Part shown: piece by piece, positions 1 to 10,469 of the stretch
Numbering within the stretch: position 1 is the stretch's first letter
How the letters are laid out: each line of letters starts with the position of its first letter
DNA from: Gautieria morchelliformis
Taxonomy: Eukaryota; Basidiomycota; Agaricomycetes; Gomphales; Gomphaceae
Direction: 5' to 3'
Length of the DNA: 64,000 bases
Assembly (NCBI GenBank): GCA_015179125.1
Contig: WHVA01000049.1
Coordinates: forward strand, 292,199-356,198
Notes under the pieces: generated by a model
The model's database searches: none
Seen by the model: the letters and a program-made list of their open reading frames with translations, nothing else
Told to the model about the DNA's origin: nothing
Position numbers and translations under genes: made by a program

Positions 1-1629
1 TTTATGGTAAGATGCATATACTTAGTTATATGCACATATATTCTGCTACTCCAAGTTTTCACTTGATTCATCTCACATTCAGAGATTGAATCATATTTCT
101 ATCAATACTATTATCGATACTAACAAGATCGCGGAGATTACGGTCATGGTCTACGGAGGTGCGGTCACTGTGATGGTCTAGAAAGGTGCGTGAGGCTGGG
201 CTGGGTGATGGATAGTTGGGGTCTGGAGAATCTTGCGATGCAGATGATGTGGTTATGATGCATGGGGTGAACATTCATCAAATAGACAAGCGGTCCAGCA
301 CCGTTGATGAACATTCCTTCTTGTGCGCTGCTTTTTTGCCGTCATCCCGAGCCCTGACCCAGGCTTTTGAGTCTGACCTGACTCTGGAATTGACGATTAA
401 TACGTGAGTCACTGCAGCACAGTGGCAAACACACACAGTATAAGGTCTTTCTCAAGGATGAAGGCATACTGCTTAAGAGTATCCATCAGGATGGCTGGGA
501 TAATCCTCTATGAGACCTAAGCTTGCATGCTGATGATTGAAGTTACTGTTACTTGACAACAGTGGTGCACGAGCATCACCAGGAATTGTGGAAGGCTGGA
601 ATGTCACTGTTAGGCACTTGAGAGTGACCATTGATACACCTTCCTGCTATGGGAGCTGGGGCCTTTGAATGAAGTTAGACTCCGTCTTAGAGTGCATAAA
701 ATGAATATACATATTGATCACCAATATGATTGGAAAGGTCCATGACAGAAGACTGAGTGGTCGCACTGCGAGTCTGACATCATGTCCTCCATCTCGACAC
801 CCTCCATCTTGGCACCCTCCATCTCGACATCCTCATGATCAATGTCCATGTAATCAGAGTGGTTGTCCGGAATGGTCCAGGAAGACAAGGAGGAATGGGA
901 GGAACATTCCCGTTCTTCATCGACATCCATCACATTTTCCAGGGGGACATACCACCCTACTGGGACTGCTGTGGCCACTGATTCCACGGGCTAGACATCA
1001 GAGCACATAAGTAATGATACACAGCAGCCACAAGCAGATCCATAGACATCATGTATCTGGTCATTCTGAGCTCCCTCGGCCACAGCAGCCTCTCCAACTG
1101 TACCCTCTGATTCCGCAGGTTAGACATCAGAGCACGTAAGTGACGATACACAATGGCCAACATGCAGATCCATAGACAGAGAGGAGCCGATGTCCTCAGT
1201 CGAGTGACGACTGCCTGGCCCATAGTATGTGCATCATGGGGACAAGCATCATGTACCTTCGAGTGTGTTCCTTGATGAGGCCACTTCTCCCCCATATATA
1301 CGTCGATCTGGGTTAATAACGTGTCTAGAGGTTTCACATATCTCAAAGCTCACCAGATGTGTAACTCATTCTCGGACCGAAAACTGACTCAGGGGGTAAC
1401 AATCTCTCCTTCGACCTTGACCTCTATCATGAAGCCTGAACACCATGCACTGGATGTGAATACTGGTGCAGCTATTGCAATACTTACTGGCATATTCGAG
1501 GCTTTACACAGTGTGCAGCTGTGTGAAAATGCAACAAGTGGAGTTTAGAGGCCACTGAACGTTGGCACGCTGAGAAACGGATTCAGAATCAGAGGCAAGG
1601 TGCGTGTTCAGGTCAATGGAGCCTAATGC
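1..1629. other. Unassigned degenerate region
   Basis: I recognise no gene here. Short open frames on both strands have low complexity (Met/Asp/Glu- or His/Pro-rich) and do not resemble known families. The only clear structure is a direct repeat at 980-1178, listed separately. The downstream Plavaka-like fragment may begin in this region, because its first supported exon has no obvious promoter. Confidence 0.4.
980..1178. repeat. Two diverged direct repeats, period about 129 bp
   Basis: A block starting GATTCCACGG at 980 recurs as GATTCCGCAGG at 1109. Both blocks continue with a TAGACATCAGAGCAC core and end at GCAGATCCATAGACA, so roughly 70 bp is duplicated. One minus-strand open frame spans both copies, which explains its internally repetitive translation. 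It looks like a simple local duplication. Confidence 0.6.
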
Positions 1630-2332
1630 ATGATTAATGGGTTCACCATTGATGCAGTGCTTGATGTTAAATCTTATGGGACTTGGATGACCATCATCAA
1701 CTATGCGTTATATAATAGGACTCGATATGTTAGTGACACAGTTGCAGATTCCAATAATTGGCTGGCTGCCAATGTGGACTTGAATTCAGATGAACAATAT
1801 ATGACAGACAAAAGTAAGTGCCATTGACACTATAATTAACTTCTTACACATTCTCTTGTCTCAGTGATGACAGCACATCTGGGCGAGCAACCTGACACGG
1901 TCTTGGTGGAATCTGAGGGCTCAGTATCTGTGGAGTCTGAAGATTCCACGGATAAAACTGATTCAGATCAGACAACCCATAAAGCGGCACCACAGCCCTA
2001 TCCCCCTGCTTCAACAACATTCATTGAGCTCAGTCATCATCCTCATAGTGGCATACTTGAACCTGAATATATATTTCGGGACCTTCCTTCTGGAAATTTG
2101 GTCTCTGAGCAGGATCAGGATAGCCCTCAGCAGTGCTATAATACTGCTAAACCTTGGGCACCCTTTTGCACCCAAGCAGATTTTGAGTTTGCAGAAATAG
2201 CCATACAATCTGCTATGCATACAGATTCTATCAAGAGACTTATTATGGGAATCAAGCATAACTGGACTGACTCTGGTCATAGCAGACTTACCTTTCAAGA
2301 TATCAATGACTTTCACAATACTATGGGCTTGG
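1630..2332 (+). pseudogene. Plavaka-like transposase, N-terminal fragment
   Basis: Two exons (1630-1813 and 1865-2332) join in frame across a 51-bp GT-AG intron. The second exon carries the layout seen at the N-termini of fungal Plavaka (CACTA-related) transposases: an acidic Ser/Glu/Asp stretch, then a YPPAS..FIELSHHPHSG segment, then PWAPFCTQADFEFAE, then a HNWTDSGHSRLTFQD segment. The frame is cut at 2332 by the 5' LTR of gypsy element A1, and no catalytic part is found in the window. DNA beyond A1 (from 10338) does not continue this protein, so the rest is lost or lies elsewhere. The family assignment rests on remembered motif similarity; the intron and open frame are seen directly. Confidence 0.5.
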
Positions 2333-3014
2333 TGTTACGACCGTTCATTTCCGGCTTCCGACCCTCAGGTCCGCCACACCTTCCGCCCCTCCGATATCTC
2401 CGCAACACATTCCGCCCCTCCGATATTTCCGACATTCCGCCCCTTGTATATTTCCCTTGTTCTTTCGACTCTATTACTCGGACCCACCCGACCCGCTTCA
2501 TCGTTCATCAAGATCGTATTTCCGGTCACCCTTGTAGTTCGTTGTCAGATATGTTTTCCCGACCCCTTGTTCTTTGCCATTGTTCTACCTTACCCTGAAC
2601 CCCCCTTGTAGTCCCATTGTTCCCAATAGTTAGTTCCCACACATTGTCTTCTCGACTTCCGCTTCCTCCGGAATTTGCTTAGTACCATACCATTACTTGT
2701 TGTTCTGCGTTTTGTATAAAACCCCCTCATGTATGTCTGTTATTCTGCAATCAGATAATCACCTTCGATACTTGATTTCCTTCGCTCCATCTCCTGTTCT
2801 TAGCACAGCGAGTCTAGCAAGATCTCAGTCTCTCTGCCTTCCGCCTTCCGCCTCAGTTCCGACTCAAGTTCTGACCGAACCTTTGGTTCAGTACTTTCCG
2901 ACTTCCGACTCAGTTCCGAAATACTTAGGACGATAGTTCATTGGGGGCGCAACCTATAAGTTGAAGCCGCTGTCCTTTCCAGTTCCGACTTAGTGGAAAT
3001 CTTGATACGTAACA
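2333..3014 (+). repeat. 5' LTR of element A1
   Basis: Begins TGTTACGACC and ends GATACGTAACA. It contains a TATA-like TTTTGTATAAAACCCCC near 2710 and the conserved GGGGGCGCAACCTATAAG block near 2945, both shared with the other family A LTRs. Its upstream half (to about 2640) differs from the A1 3' LTR and the A2 LTR, so it belongs to another LTR subfamily. Confidence 0.85.
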
Positions 3015-3047
3015 GTATTATCTGATTCCCACCCGATAACTATCACT

Positions 3048-4481
3048 ATGCCTCCTCGTACCACAGCTACTTCAGCTCGAGCAGGAGCTGTCGAAGCTCT
3101 CTCTTATTTTGGCAGTCTCAGATCCGCAGCACCAAGGCACGCGGAACCCTCCGGCAGCTCTCGTGCCGACGATGAGCTCTCCGATGCTATTCCGCAACGA
3201 TTCGAAGAAGTTCCCGACACTAATCCCGACGACAATCCCGACTATGACGGAAACTCGACGAGTAGCAGTGGCGAACAAACAGCAGCGTCATTCCGACGCC
3301 CAGCTCCACCACCACCACCTCCACCAGGACCACCTCCAGGTGGCCCTCATGGCGGCCCACCCAGCGGTCCCCCAGGCGGTCCTCCAGGCGGTCCTCCACC
3401 TCCAATTCCACCTCAGATTCCTGCCAACCCAGTTCCGCCCGCGCCAGTTCCAGATCTTGCACAAGCCATAGCCATGCTAGCCGGACAACTCCAGCGCCCG
3501 GCCCAAGCACCACCACGCCCCAAGACAAAGGTCCGCAAACCAGATCAGTTCGACGGTTCCGACCCCAAGAAGCTCCAGCCATTCCTGGTCCAGCTTCAAC
3601 TCAATTTCCGTGATCGTCCCGACGCCTTTCCCGACGACGAACGAAAGGTCAATTATGCCCTCTCCTATCTCCGAGGCACGGCGCTCGACTACTTCGAACC
3701 CGCCCTCATGGATCCATTCGCTCTCGTCGACTTGGCCGACGATTACCCCAACTTCATTTCCGAACTCCGCAGCAACTTCGGACCATTTGATATGGAAGCC
3801 GATGCGGAAAATGAACTCGATAAGCTTCGTATGAAAGACACTCATAAGATAGCTAAATATATCGTCACGTTCCAGCAGCTCGCTCCTCGAGTCCAATGGG
3901 GAGAAGCCGCACTCCGACGCCAGTTTTACATGGGCTTGCCATCCCGCATCAAGGATGAAATTGCCCGCGTCGGAAAACCCGCCACCCTCACCGACCTCCG
4001 CAACCTCGCCCAATCCATCCATTCGCGCTACTGGGAAAGACACTCCGAGATTGCTTGCGAAACTTCCACCCAGAGCAAGAATGACAAGTCTTCCAACAAG
4101 AAGTCTGATAAAGACAAGAAGAAGACCAATTCTGGAAATAACAACTCCGGAAACAACAACAACAACAACAACAGTTCCGGATCCAACTCCAGTAACCGGA
4201 ACAACAACTCCACCCCTCGCAACAACCAGGCCTCTGGTTCCAACACCAACGCCCGGAAGAGCACTCCGGACCTTTCCGACAAACTTGGGAAGGACGGAAA
4301 ACTAACCCCTGTAGAACGCCAGCGTCGCATGGACAACAACCTTTGCCTCTTCTGCGGCAAAGGAGGTCACGTCGCTCGCGACAGCACTCGAGCTTCCGCC
4401 TCCGCTGCTAAGGCCAAAGGCCGCGCAGCAAAGACGGAAGAGAAATCCGAAGCGGTTCCCGCTGCGGATTCAAAAAAATAG
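3048..4481 (+). CDS. Gag polyprotein, element A1
   Basis: A 477-residue Gag that would form the retrotransposon particle. The start ATG lies 34 bp after the LTR and matches the start in A2. Order: variable acidic N-terminus; Pro/Gly-rich linker (about residues 88-130) of PPG repeats; conserved Gag core (about 165-295) starting KPDQFDGSDPKKL and including RGTALDYFEPAL; an Asn/Ser/Lys-rich basic stretch; then the zinc knuckle. The knuckle reads CLFCGKGGHVARDS, so the last Cys of the CCHC motif is Ser; in A2 it is intact (CLFCSKGGHVACDC). Nucleic-acid binding is therefore probably impaired. The frame ends at TAG directly after seven A residues, the probable frameshift site into pol. Confidence 0.9.
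   Translation: MPPRTTATSARAGAVEALSYFGSLRSAAPRHAEPSGSSRADDELSDAIPQRFEEVPDTNPDDNPDYDGNSTSSSGEQTAASFRRPAPPPPPPPGPPPGGPHGGPPSGPPGGPPGGPPPPIPPQIPANPVPPAPVPDLAQAIAMLAGQLQRPAQAPPRPKTKVRKPDQFDGSDPKKLQPFLVQLQLNFRDRPDAFPDDERKVNYALSYLRGTALDYFEPALMDPFALVDLADDYPNFISELRSNFGPFDMEADAENELDKLRMKDTHKIAKYIVTFQQLAPRVQWGEAALRRQFYMGLPSRIKDEIARVGKPATLTDLRNLAQSIHSRYWERHSEIACETSTQSKNDKSSNKKSDKDKKKTNSGNNNSGNNNNNNNSSGSNSSNRNNNSTPRNNQASGSNTNARKSTPDLSDKLGKDGKLTPVERQRRMDNNLCLFCGKGGHVARDSTRASASAAKAKGRAAKTEEKSEAVPAADSKK
4472..4481 (+). promoter_or_regulatory. -1 frameshift slippery site A_AAA_AAA before gag stop
   Basis: In the gag frame the sequence reads tcA AAA AAA TAG. A -1 slip on this heptamer moves the ribosome into ATA GTC AGC, exactly the frame that runs on into protease-RT. 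The same heptamer followed by TAG occurs at the gag end of A2 (minus strand, 49699-49708) and of the diverged element D (29110-29119). The frame relationship is seen directly; actual slippage is inferred from the known X_XXY_YYZ rule. Confidence 0.7.
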
Positions 4482-7400
4482 TCAGCAGTCCTCTGGCCTC
4501 CGCACGAGCTGAGGGCTGTGTTGACCCCATTCGTGCAACAAACGAGGTTAAACTCAACGCATCCGCTCTTTCGTCCTCCGACTCCCTCTCTGTTCCGCTC
4601 ACTTCCGACACCATTTCCGCACCCCCGTTCACAGCACTGGTCGACTCCGGTTCGACTCATTGTTTCCTCGATTCCGACTTTGTTTTGAAACACAAACATC
4701 CGACCCGCAACATTCTGACAATTCCGCTCTGCCTTTTCGATGGGTCTTCCAACACGGGAATCTCCCAAGTTGTGGATCTGTCCATCCGTTTCGCTACTGG
4801 GGACAACCATGAAGTTACGTTTTACGTTACTACGCTTGATGCTAGCTGTTCCGTTGTACTAGGACACAATTGGCTAACCCGATATAATCCATCGATTAAC
4901 TGGGCATTGGGTCAAATACAGTTCCGTACCCCGGATCAACTTCCGTCTATTCCGACGTCGTCCGCAAAGATGGCTCAGGCCTCTTCTGCATCTCCGCTCG
5001 TGGATTCAGTTCCGCACTCCGGTCCCGCTTTAGTACCTCCGTCCCTCAAAGCTCCTCGAATTGTGCTCATTTCCGCCACCGCTTTCCGCGTATTGCAACG
5101 GCAAGAAGATACGACCGTTTTCCAGCTTCACCTTTCCGATTCGGCTTCAGTCAAGGCTCGTTCCGCCTCGACTTCCACTCCGGTCGACATGAGTTCAGTT
5201 CCGGAAGAATATCGTGACTTCCCGGACGTGTTCAACAAGGCCAAAGCCGACAAACCTGCTGAACATCGACCTCACGATCTGAAGATAGATTTGGAAGAAG
5301 GAGCATCTCCGCCCCTTGGACCGATCTACTCCCTTTCGCAAAGTGAACTCCTAACTCTCCGCGAGTTCATCGATGAACATCTCAACATGGGCTTCATCTG
5401 CCCTTCGCTGTCTCCGCACGGCGCTCCGGTCCTTTTCGTCAAGAAGAAGAATGGATCTCTCCGCCTCTGCGTCGATTTCCGCGGACTCAATGCCCTCACC
5501 AAAAAGGACAAATATCCACTTCCGCGCATTTCCAACTTACTCGACACTCCCCGCAGGGGGAAGATCTACACCAAAATTTACCTCCGGCACGCTTATCACC
5601 TTGTCCGCATCCGGGAAGGTGACGAGTGGAAAACCACTTTCCGCACCCGCTACGGTGCTTTTGAGTGGGTTGTCATGCCTTTTGGTCTAACCAATGCTCC
5701 TGCCGCTTTTCAGCAATTCATGAACGACGTATTTTCCGACCTCCTCGACGTATGCGTTCTAGTCTACATTGACGACATCCTCATCTATTCCGACACACCG
5801 GAAAAACATTGGGAACATGTCCGCGAAGTACTCCGCCGTCTACGCAAACACCATCTCTACGCAAAAGCAGAGAAATGCGAATGGCACCGCGACACGGTCG
5901 AATACCTCGGCTACATCCTCTCTCCAACAGGTCTTACCATGGCAGAGGACAAGGTCAAGGCAATTCAAGAATGGCCGGAACCCCGACGTGTTAAGGATGT
6001 GCAGTCTTTCCTTGGCTTTGCCAATTTTTACCGGCGTTTCATTTATAATTTTTCCGACATTACTGTTCCGCTCATGCATCTCACCAGGAAGGGTGCCCCA
6101 TGTAATTTCACTCCAGAATGCCGTTCCGCATTTGAAGCCCTCAAATCGGCCTTCACTACAGCTCCTATACTCGGGTCTGGATTCCTGATGCCCAACTTGT
6201 ACTCGAAACCGACGCTTCCAACTATGCGCTAGCCGCCATCCTTTCCATCATTTCCCCCGACGACAGAGAAATTCATCCGATCGCCTTTCATTCCCGCACC
6301 TTTTCAGCCCCGGAACTCAACTACAACATCCACGATAAGGAACTACTTGCATTTTGAAGCCTTCAAAATCTGGAGACACTACCTCGAAGGTCCAACCTAT
6401 CCGATTGACATTGTAACGGATCATAAGAACCTTGAGTATTTCGCAACTACTAAGATTTTGACTCGCCGTCAAGTCCGCTGGTCTGAATATCTCTCACAGT
6501 TCAACATGGTGATCCGTTTCCGCCCCGGAAAGCTCGGAGCAAAACCCGACGCACTCACTAGACGTTGGGACGTCTACCCAAAAGAGGGAAGTAGCAACTA
6601 TGCCAGCGTTAATCCGCACAATTTCCGCCCAGTATTCTCCTCTGAGCAACTGGCATCGTCCCTGCGTGCCACAGCATTGCAGTTTCCGCTACTCTGCACC
6701 TCAATCATTATGGACACCGAGTCTCTCCATTCCGACATCCGTTCCGCACTCCGTTCCGACCCCATCTCCGTAGCCCACCTCGATGACCCCACCAGTCCTG
6801 GATGGTCCCTCGATTCCGACGGATTTCTCTGGTACAAGTCCCGGATTTACGTTCCGGATACCAATGATCTACGACTTCACATACTCCAGCAAAGCCACGA
6901 TCATCCGCTCTCAGGACACCAAGGCCATAACAAAACCCTTGACATAATCCGACGTACCTATACTTGGCCTCTCCTCCGCACGATGGTCCAAGACTACTGC
7001 AAGTCATGCACCACCTGTATGCGCGCCAAGCCTCAACATCACAAACCCTACGGCCTCCTGAAGCAGCTTCCGATCCCGGAACAACTGTGGAATTCGATAT
7101 CCATGGATTTCATTGAGAAACTTCCTAAGTCATCTGGCTATGATACCATTCTAGTTATCGTTGACCGCCACACAAAGCAGTCCATCTTTATTCCGACCTA
7201 CGACACCATAACTTCCGCCCAGCTTGCACAGCTCTTCGTGCTCCACGTCTTTTCCAAGCACGGAATCCCTTCCCATGTCACTTCCGACCGTGGATCAGAA
7301 TTCGTGTCCTCCTTTTTCCGCACACTCGGCAAGGCTCTCGACATGAAGCTCCACTTCACTTCCGGTTATCATCCTGAAGGAGACGGACAAATGGAACGTA

Positions 7401-8182
7401 CTAATCAGACCCTTGAGGAGTATCTCCGTGTCTATTGCAACTACCAACACAGCAATTGGTCCGACCTTCTTCCACTCGCGGAATTTGCCTACAACAATGC
7501 GCCTTCCGCCACCACCGGAATTTCCCCCTTTTACGCCAACAAGGGCTACCACCCGAACCTCGCCATCCACCCCAAACGCGACCTCGCCTCTGCAAGAGCC
7601 CGAGATTTCGTTGTGGAACTCGACGACCTTCACCAGCACCTCCGAGAGAACATTACCGCTGCACAAAAGAGATACCAAACTTCCGCCGATCGGAAACGAC
7701 TTCCGCAACCGGCATTCGAGATAGGCAACAAAGTCTTTGTCAAAGCTGAAAACTTCTGCACTACTCGCCCCTCGAAGAAGCTCTCTGAGAAATACCTTGG
7801 ACCTTACGAGATCATAGCTAAGGCCGGCAGTCATTCTTTCACCCCCAGACTTCCTGACAATATGCGTGCAGGACATCCGGTATTCCATGTCTCCATGCTT
7901 GAGCCCGCAGTTCCGAATTCAATTCCGAATCGAGAACAACCTCCGCCTCCACCAGTCCTCATCGACGGAGAACCGGAATATGAGATCTCGGAAATTCTCA
8001 ACTCCAAGCTCGACAGACGATACCGCTGCCAACTCCAGTACCTAGTCAAGTGGGCAGGCTACGAAAACACTGACGAAGAGACCTCGTGGATTTCCGCCAC
8101 GGAACTAGACCACGCCTCCGAACTCGTCTCAGATTTCCACAAGGCATACCCTGCCAAGCCTGGACCCCTTCTCGCGCATTAA
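4479..8182 (+). pseudogene. Pol polyprotein, element A1 (two frameshifts)
   Basis: Protease, reverse transcriptase, RNase H, integrase and chromodomain in Ty3/gypsy order. The protease motif [12 protein letters not shown] lies near 4640. RT has [17 protein letters not shown] and an intact catalytic YIDD ([11 protein letters not shown]). RNase H starts [13 protein letters not shown]. Integrase shows the HHCC zinc region ([11 protein letters not shown] ... CKSCTTC) and the D-D-E triad in MDFIEKL, SDRGSEF and QMERTNQ. A C-terminal chromodomain reads YEISEIL ... [19 protein letters not shown]. Compared with A2, single bases are missing near 6174 and near 6350, both in RNase H, so no full-length Pol can be made. 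The apparent restarts at 4685 and 6347 are not real starts. Pol ends 130 bp before the end of the convergent antisense gene. Confidence 0.9.
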
Positions 8183-8311
8183 GTTGTCCCCAACATTTCC
8201 GCCACCCTATTCCGTTTTCACTCTTTCAGTCACAAGTCAAATCCAATTAATTTTTTCCACTACACTAATTCCGACGTTCCAAGAAATCTATTCTACATGT
8301 CATTTCAACCC

Positions 8312-9515
8312 CTAGTCATCCTCCATTGTGTCCTCACCAAAGCCCGCCCAGTCTTCCGCCTCCGGATCCTCCGCGTTTCCATTCCGCCCATACTCCTCCA
8401 CAAACCTCTGCACGGCTTGAACCTCACCCTCAGATACTTCCCCCTCCACTTCCGAGTCCTCCCTCTCCTGCATCCACCTCAGTTCCGCGACGATCCGGTC
8501 GAGGTAGTCCTCGTATGCACCAAGCCGATCCACGACCGCCAGGTAGAAGTGGTGGTGCATCTGCAACACCTGCTCCTCCTGTCGAAGCAGTCCCCGGAGC
8601 GACCTGGCGATATCCCAAGCGGATCCGCCACCTGCTCCCCCCGCGTCGTCCCCCTTCCGCTCGCCTCCGGCCCGTCTTGGACTCCCCTCACCTTGGCAGC
8701 CCTGGACAAGGGCTTCTGCGCGCCCTGAGTAGGCTTTTCCGAGCCTACTTCCGATCCTCCGGTTTTCCTCCGCTTGGCCGTCACCCGGGCCTTAAACCTG
8801 TGGACCACACAAGCCCGCTTCGCGTCCTTGCAGCGATTACAGGCCGTGGCCTTTCCTGCCAAGTCCCACACACACGGAAGGCCTTTCTCAAGACAGGCAT
8901 CACAGCTAAGCTGCGATGCGCCATCTTCTTCCGGAGCCATCCTCTTGGCCCTCTCCTTCCGGCGCTGTTTCTCCTCCTGCGCCACCCGCCATTCCGCCGT
9001 CGCCTTCCTTTTGCCCTTGTTCATTGGCCTCGGGGTTTCTTCCGGCGCCGTTTCTGATGGAGGCCCACTCCGCTCGGACTCCTGATCCGCGTCCGCAGCC
9101 TTTTCCTGTTCCGATGGTCAGCCCCATACCGTCAAAAACAAGAAACACTTACTTTCTGCGACTCGCGATTTTCCTCCGCCTTCTCCGCGGTGGCCATTTC
9201 CGCAGCCGCTTGCTCCTCCGCAAGTTTCTCCGCAGCTTCTTCGGCCTCCCTCTCCTCGCGTTCGTGCTCGATGCGCTCAAGCTCGCGCTCGCGGTCTTCG
9301 CGCTCGCGTTCCAGCCGATTGCGTTCCTCCTGGTCCCTGCACTCTTTTTCCTTGCGCTCTTCCTCCCTGCGCACCTCCTCCAGTCGTTCCTTCTCTTTTT
9401 GAGCCGCCTCCTCGGCCTCGCGCTTTTCCGTGAGCTCCTTCTCGGCGAGAACATTAGCAAAGTGCTCTTTCATCTGAGCGCTGGTCATTTTCGAGAAATC
9501 AGGAAGAGAGCTCAT
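8312..9515 (-). pseudogene. Antisense accessory gene of element A1: coiled coil + Zn2Cys6-like cluster
   Basis: A spliced gene on the strand opposite to gag-pol, between pol and the 3' LTR. Exon 1 (9515-9153) encodes 121 residues starting MSSLPDFSKMTSAQMKEHF, then a long Glu/Arg/Ala-rich stretch that should form a coiled coil. A 47-bp GT-AG intron (9152-9106) follows. Exon 2 (from 9105) continues with another charged helix (EWRVAQEEKQRRKERAKR), a cysteine cluster with spacing C-x2-C-x6-C-x10-C-x2-C-x6-C, a basic KARVTAKRRK segment and a C-terminal acidic tail ending EDTMEDD. That spacing matches the fungal Zn(II)2Cys6 DNA-binding cluster. One missing base near 8612 breaks this copy; A2 has the base. 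The A2 copy is broken elsewhere, so the two together imply an ancestral protein of about 385 residues. Function is unknown; DNA binding is inferred. Confidence 0.75.
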
Positions 9516-9639
9516 GATGGATCAGAAATCAACGCGATGTTTTTTCTCCTGCCTTTCTTTCGAACTCCGACGCGTTTTGTTCACAGGTCACATGACTCGA
9601 TCTGTGGTCTCACAGGGCTCTACCTTGAAAGGGCGATAC

Positions 9640-10337
9640 TGTTACAACTGTTCCGATCAACCATCTCCGCCACCTCCGCACACCCTCCGCGCCACCCCTG
9701 TGCCACCTCCGACTCTATTCCGACATCCGCGACATCCGCAATATCCGCAACCCTCCTCCCTTGTTCTTTCAGTACCCCTGGCCACCTCCAGATACCGGCC
9801 CCCGTACTCGACCCTGAGCACAGCAAGACACCATTTCCGTAGTTCCGTTTCTTCCGATGCCTATTGTACTTACCCGCCTTGTTCTTTGCCATTGTACTTA
9901 CCCCACCCTGCACCCCCCTTGTAAACCATTGTTCCGTATTAGTTACTTACCCCGTATGTCTATCCAATTCCCGCACTCTCCGGAATTTGCTTAGTATCAT
10001 ACCATTACTTGTTGTTCTGCGTTTTGTATAAAAACCCCCTCATGTATGTCTGTTATTCTGCAATCAGATAATCACCTTTGATACTTGATTTCCTTCGCTC
10101 CATCTCCTGTTCTTAGCACAGCGAGTCTAGCAAGATCTCAGTCTCTCTCTCCGCCTTCCGTCTTCCGCCTTCCGCCTCAGTTCCGACTCAAGTTCCGACC
10201 AACCTCTAGTTCAGTACTTTCCGACTTCCAACTCATTTCCAAAATACTTAGGACGATAGTTCATTGGGGGCGCAACCTATAAGTTGAAGCCGCTGTCCTT
10301 TCCAGTTCCGACTTAGTGGAAATCTCGATACGCAACA
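9640..10337 (+). repeat. 3' LTR of element A1
   Basis: Begins TGTTACAACTGTTCCG, ends GATACGCAACA. Its first half matches the A2 LTR (51149-51853), including the CATCCGCAATATCCGC microsatellite-like run, not the A1 5' LTR. The second half carries the same TATA-like TTTTGTATAAAAACC and GGGGGCGCAACC blocks. It is followed directly by the Rds1-like remnant. Confidence 0.85.
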
Positions 10338-10469
10338 CTGATCCATTTCAGCCTCGCCCCTTCCTTCCAACTCTTTCTATTCCTGCCCGTCCTGTGATGA
10401 TTGCAAACTCTCTGCCATTCCTCGTCATGGTTAGCCGAGGTGTTTATTTCAACACATGCATGACGTACA

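Larger units (their letters stand above)
2333..10337 (+). mobile_element. Ty3/gypsy chromovirus element A1 (chimeric)
   Basis: A full-size LTR retrotransposon of about 8.0 kb: LTR 2333-3014, gag, -1 frameshift site, protease-RT-RNase H-integrase-chromodomain, an antisense gene, LTR 9640-10337. LTR ends are TGTTAC and GTAACA/GCAACA. The 5-bp flanks do not match (CTTGG left, CTGAT right), and the two flanks derive from unrelated genes (Plavaka-like and Rds1-like). The first halves of the two LTRs are clearly different sequences, while the last ~350 bp are nearly alike. This points to a recombinant between two related elements, not a single clean insertion. A second copy (A2) lies inverted at 44753-51853. 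Confidence 0.9.

Noticed and set aside
3220-3582. Val/Leu/Gly-rich minus-strand frame opposite gag
   Set aside because: Reverse reading of the Pro/Gly-repeat linker; composition artefact.
7295-7888. Long minus-strand open frames over A1 pol (and their plus-strand counterparts in A2)
   Set aside because: Shadows of the pol frame caused by its base composition; no domain resemblance, unlike the antisense gene at 8312-9515.
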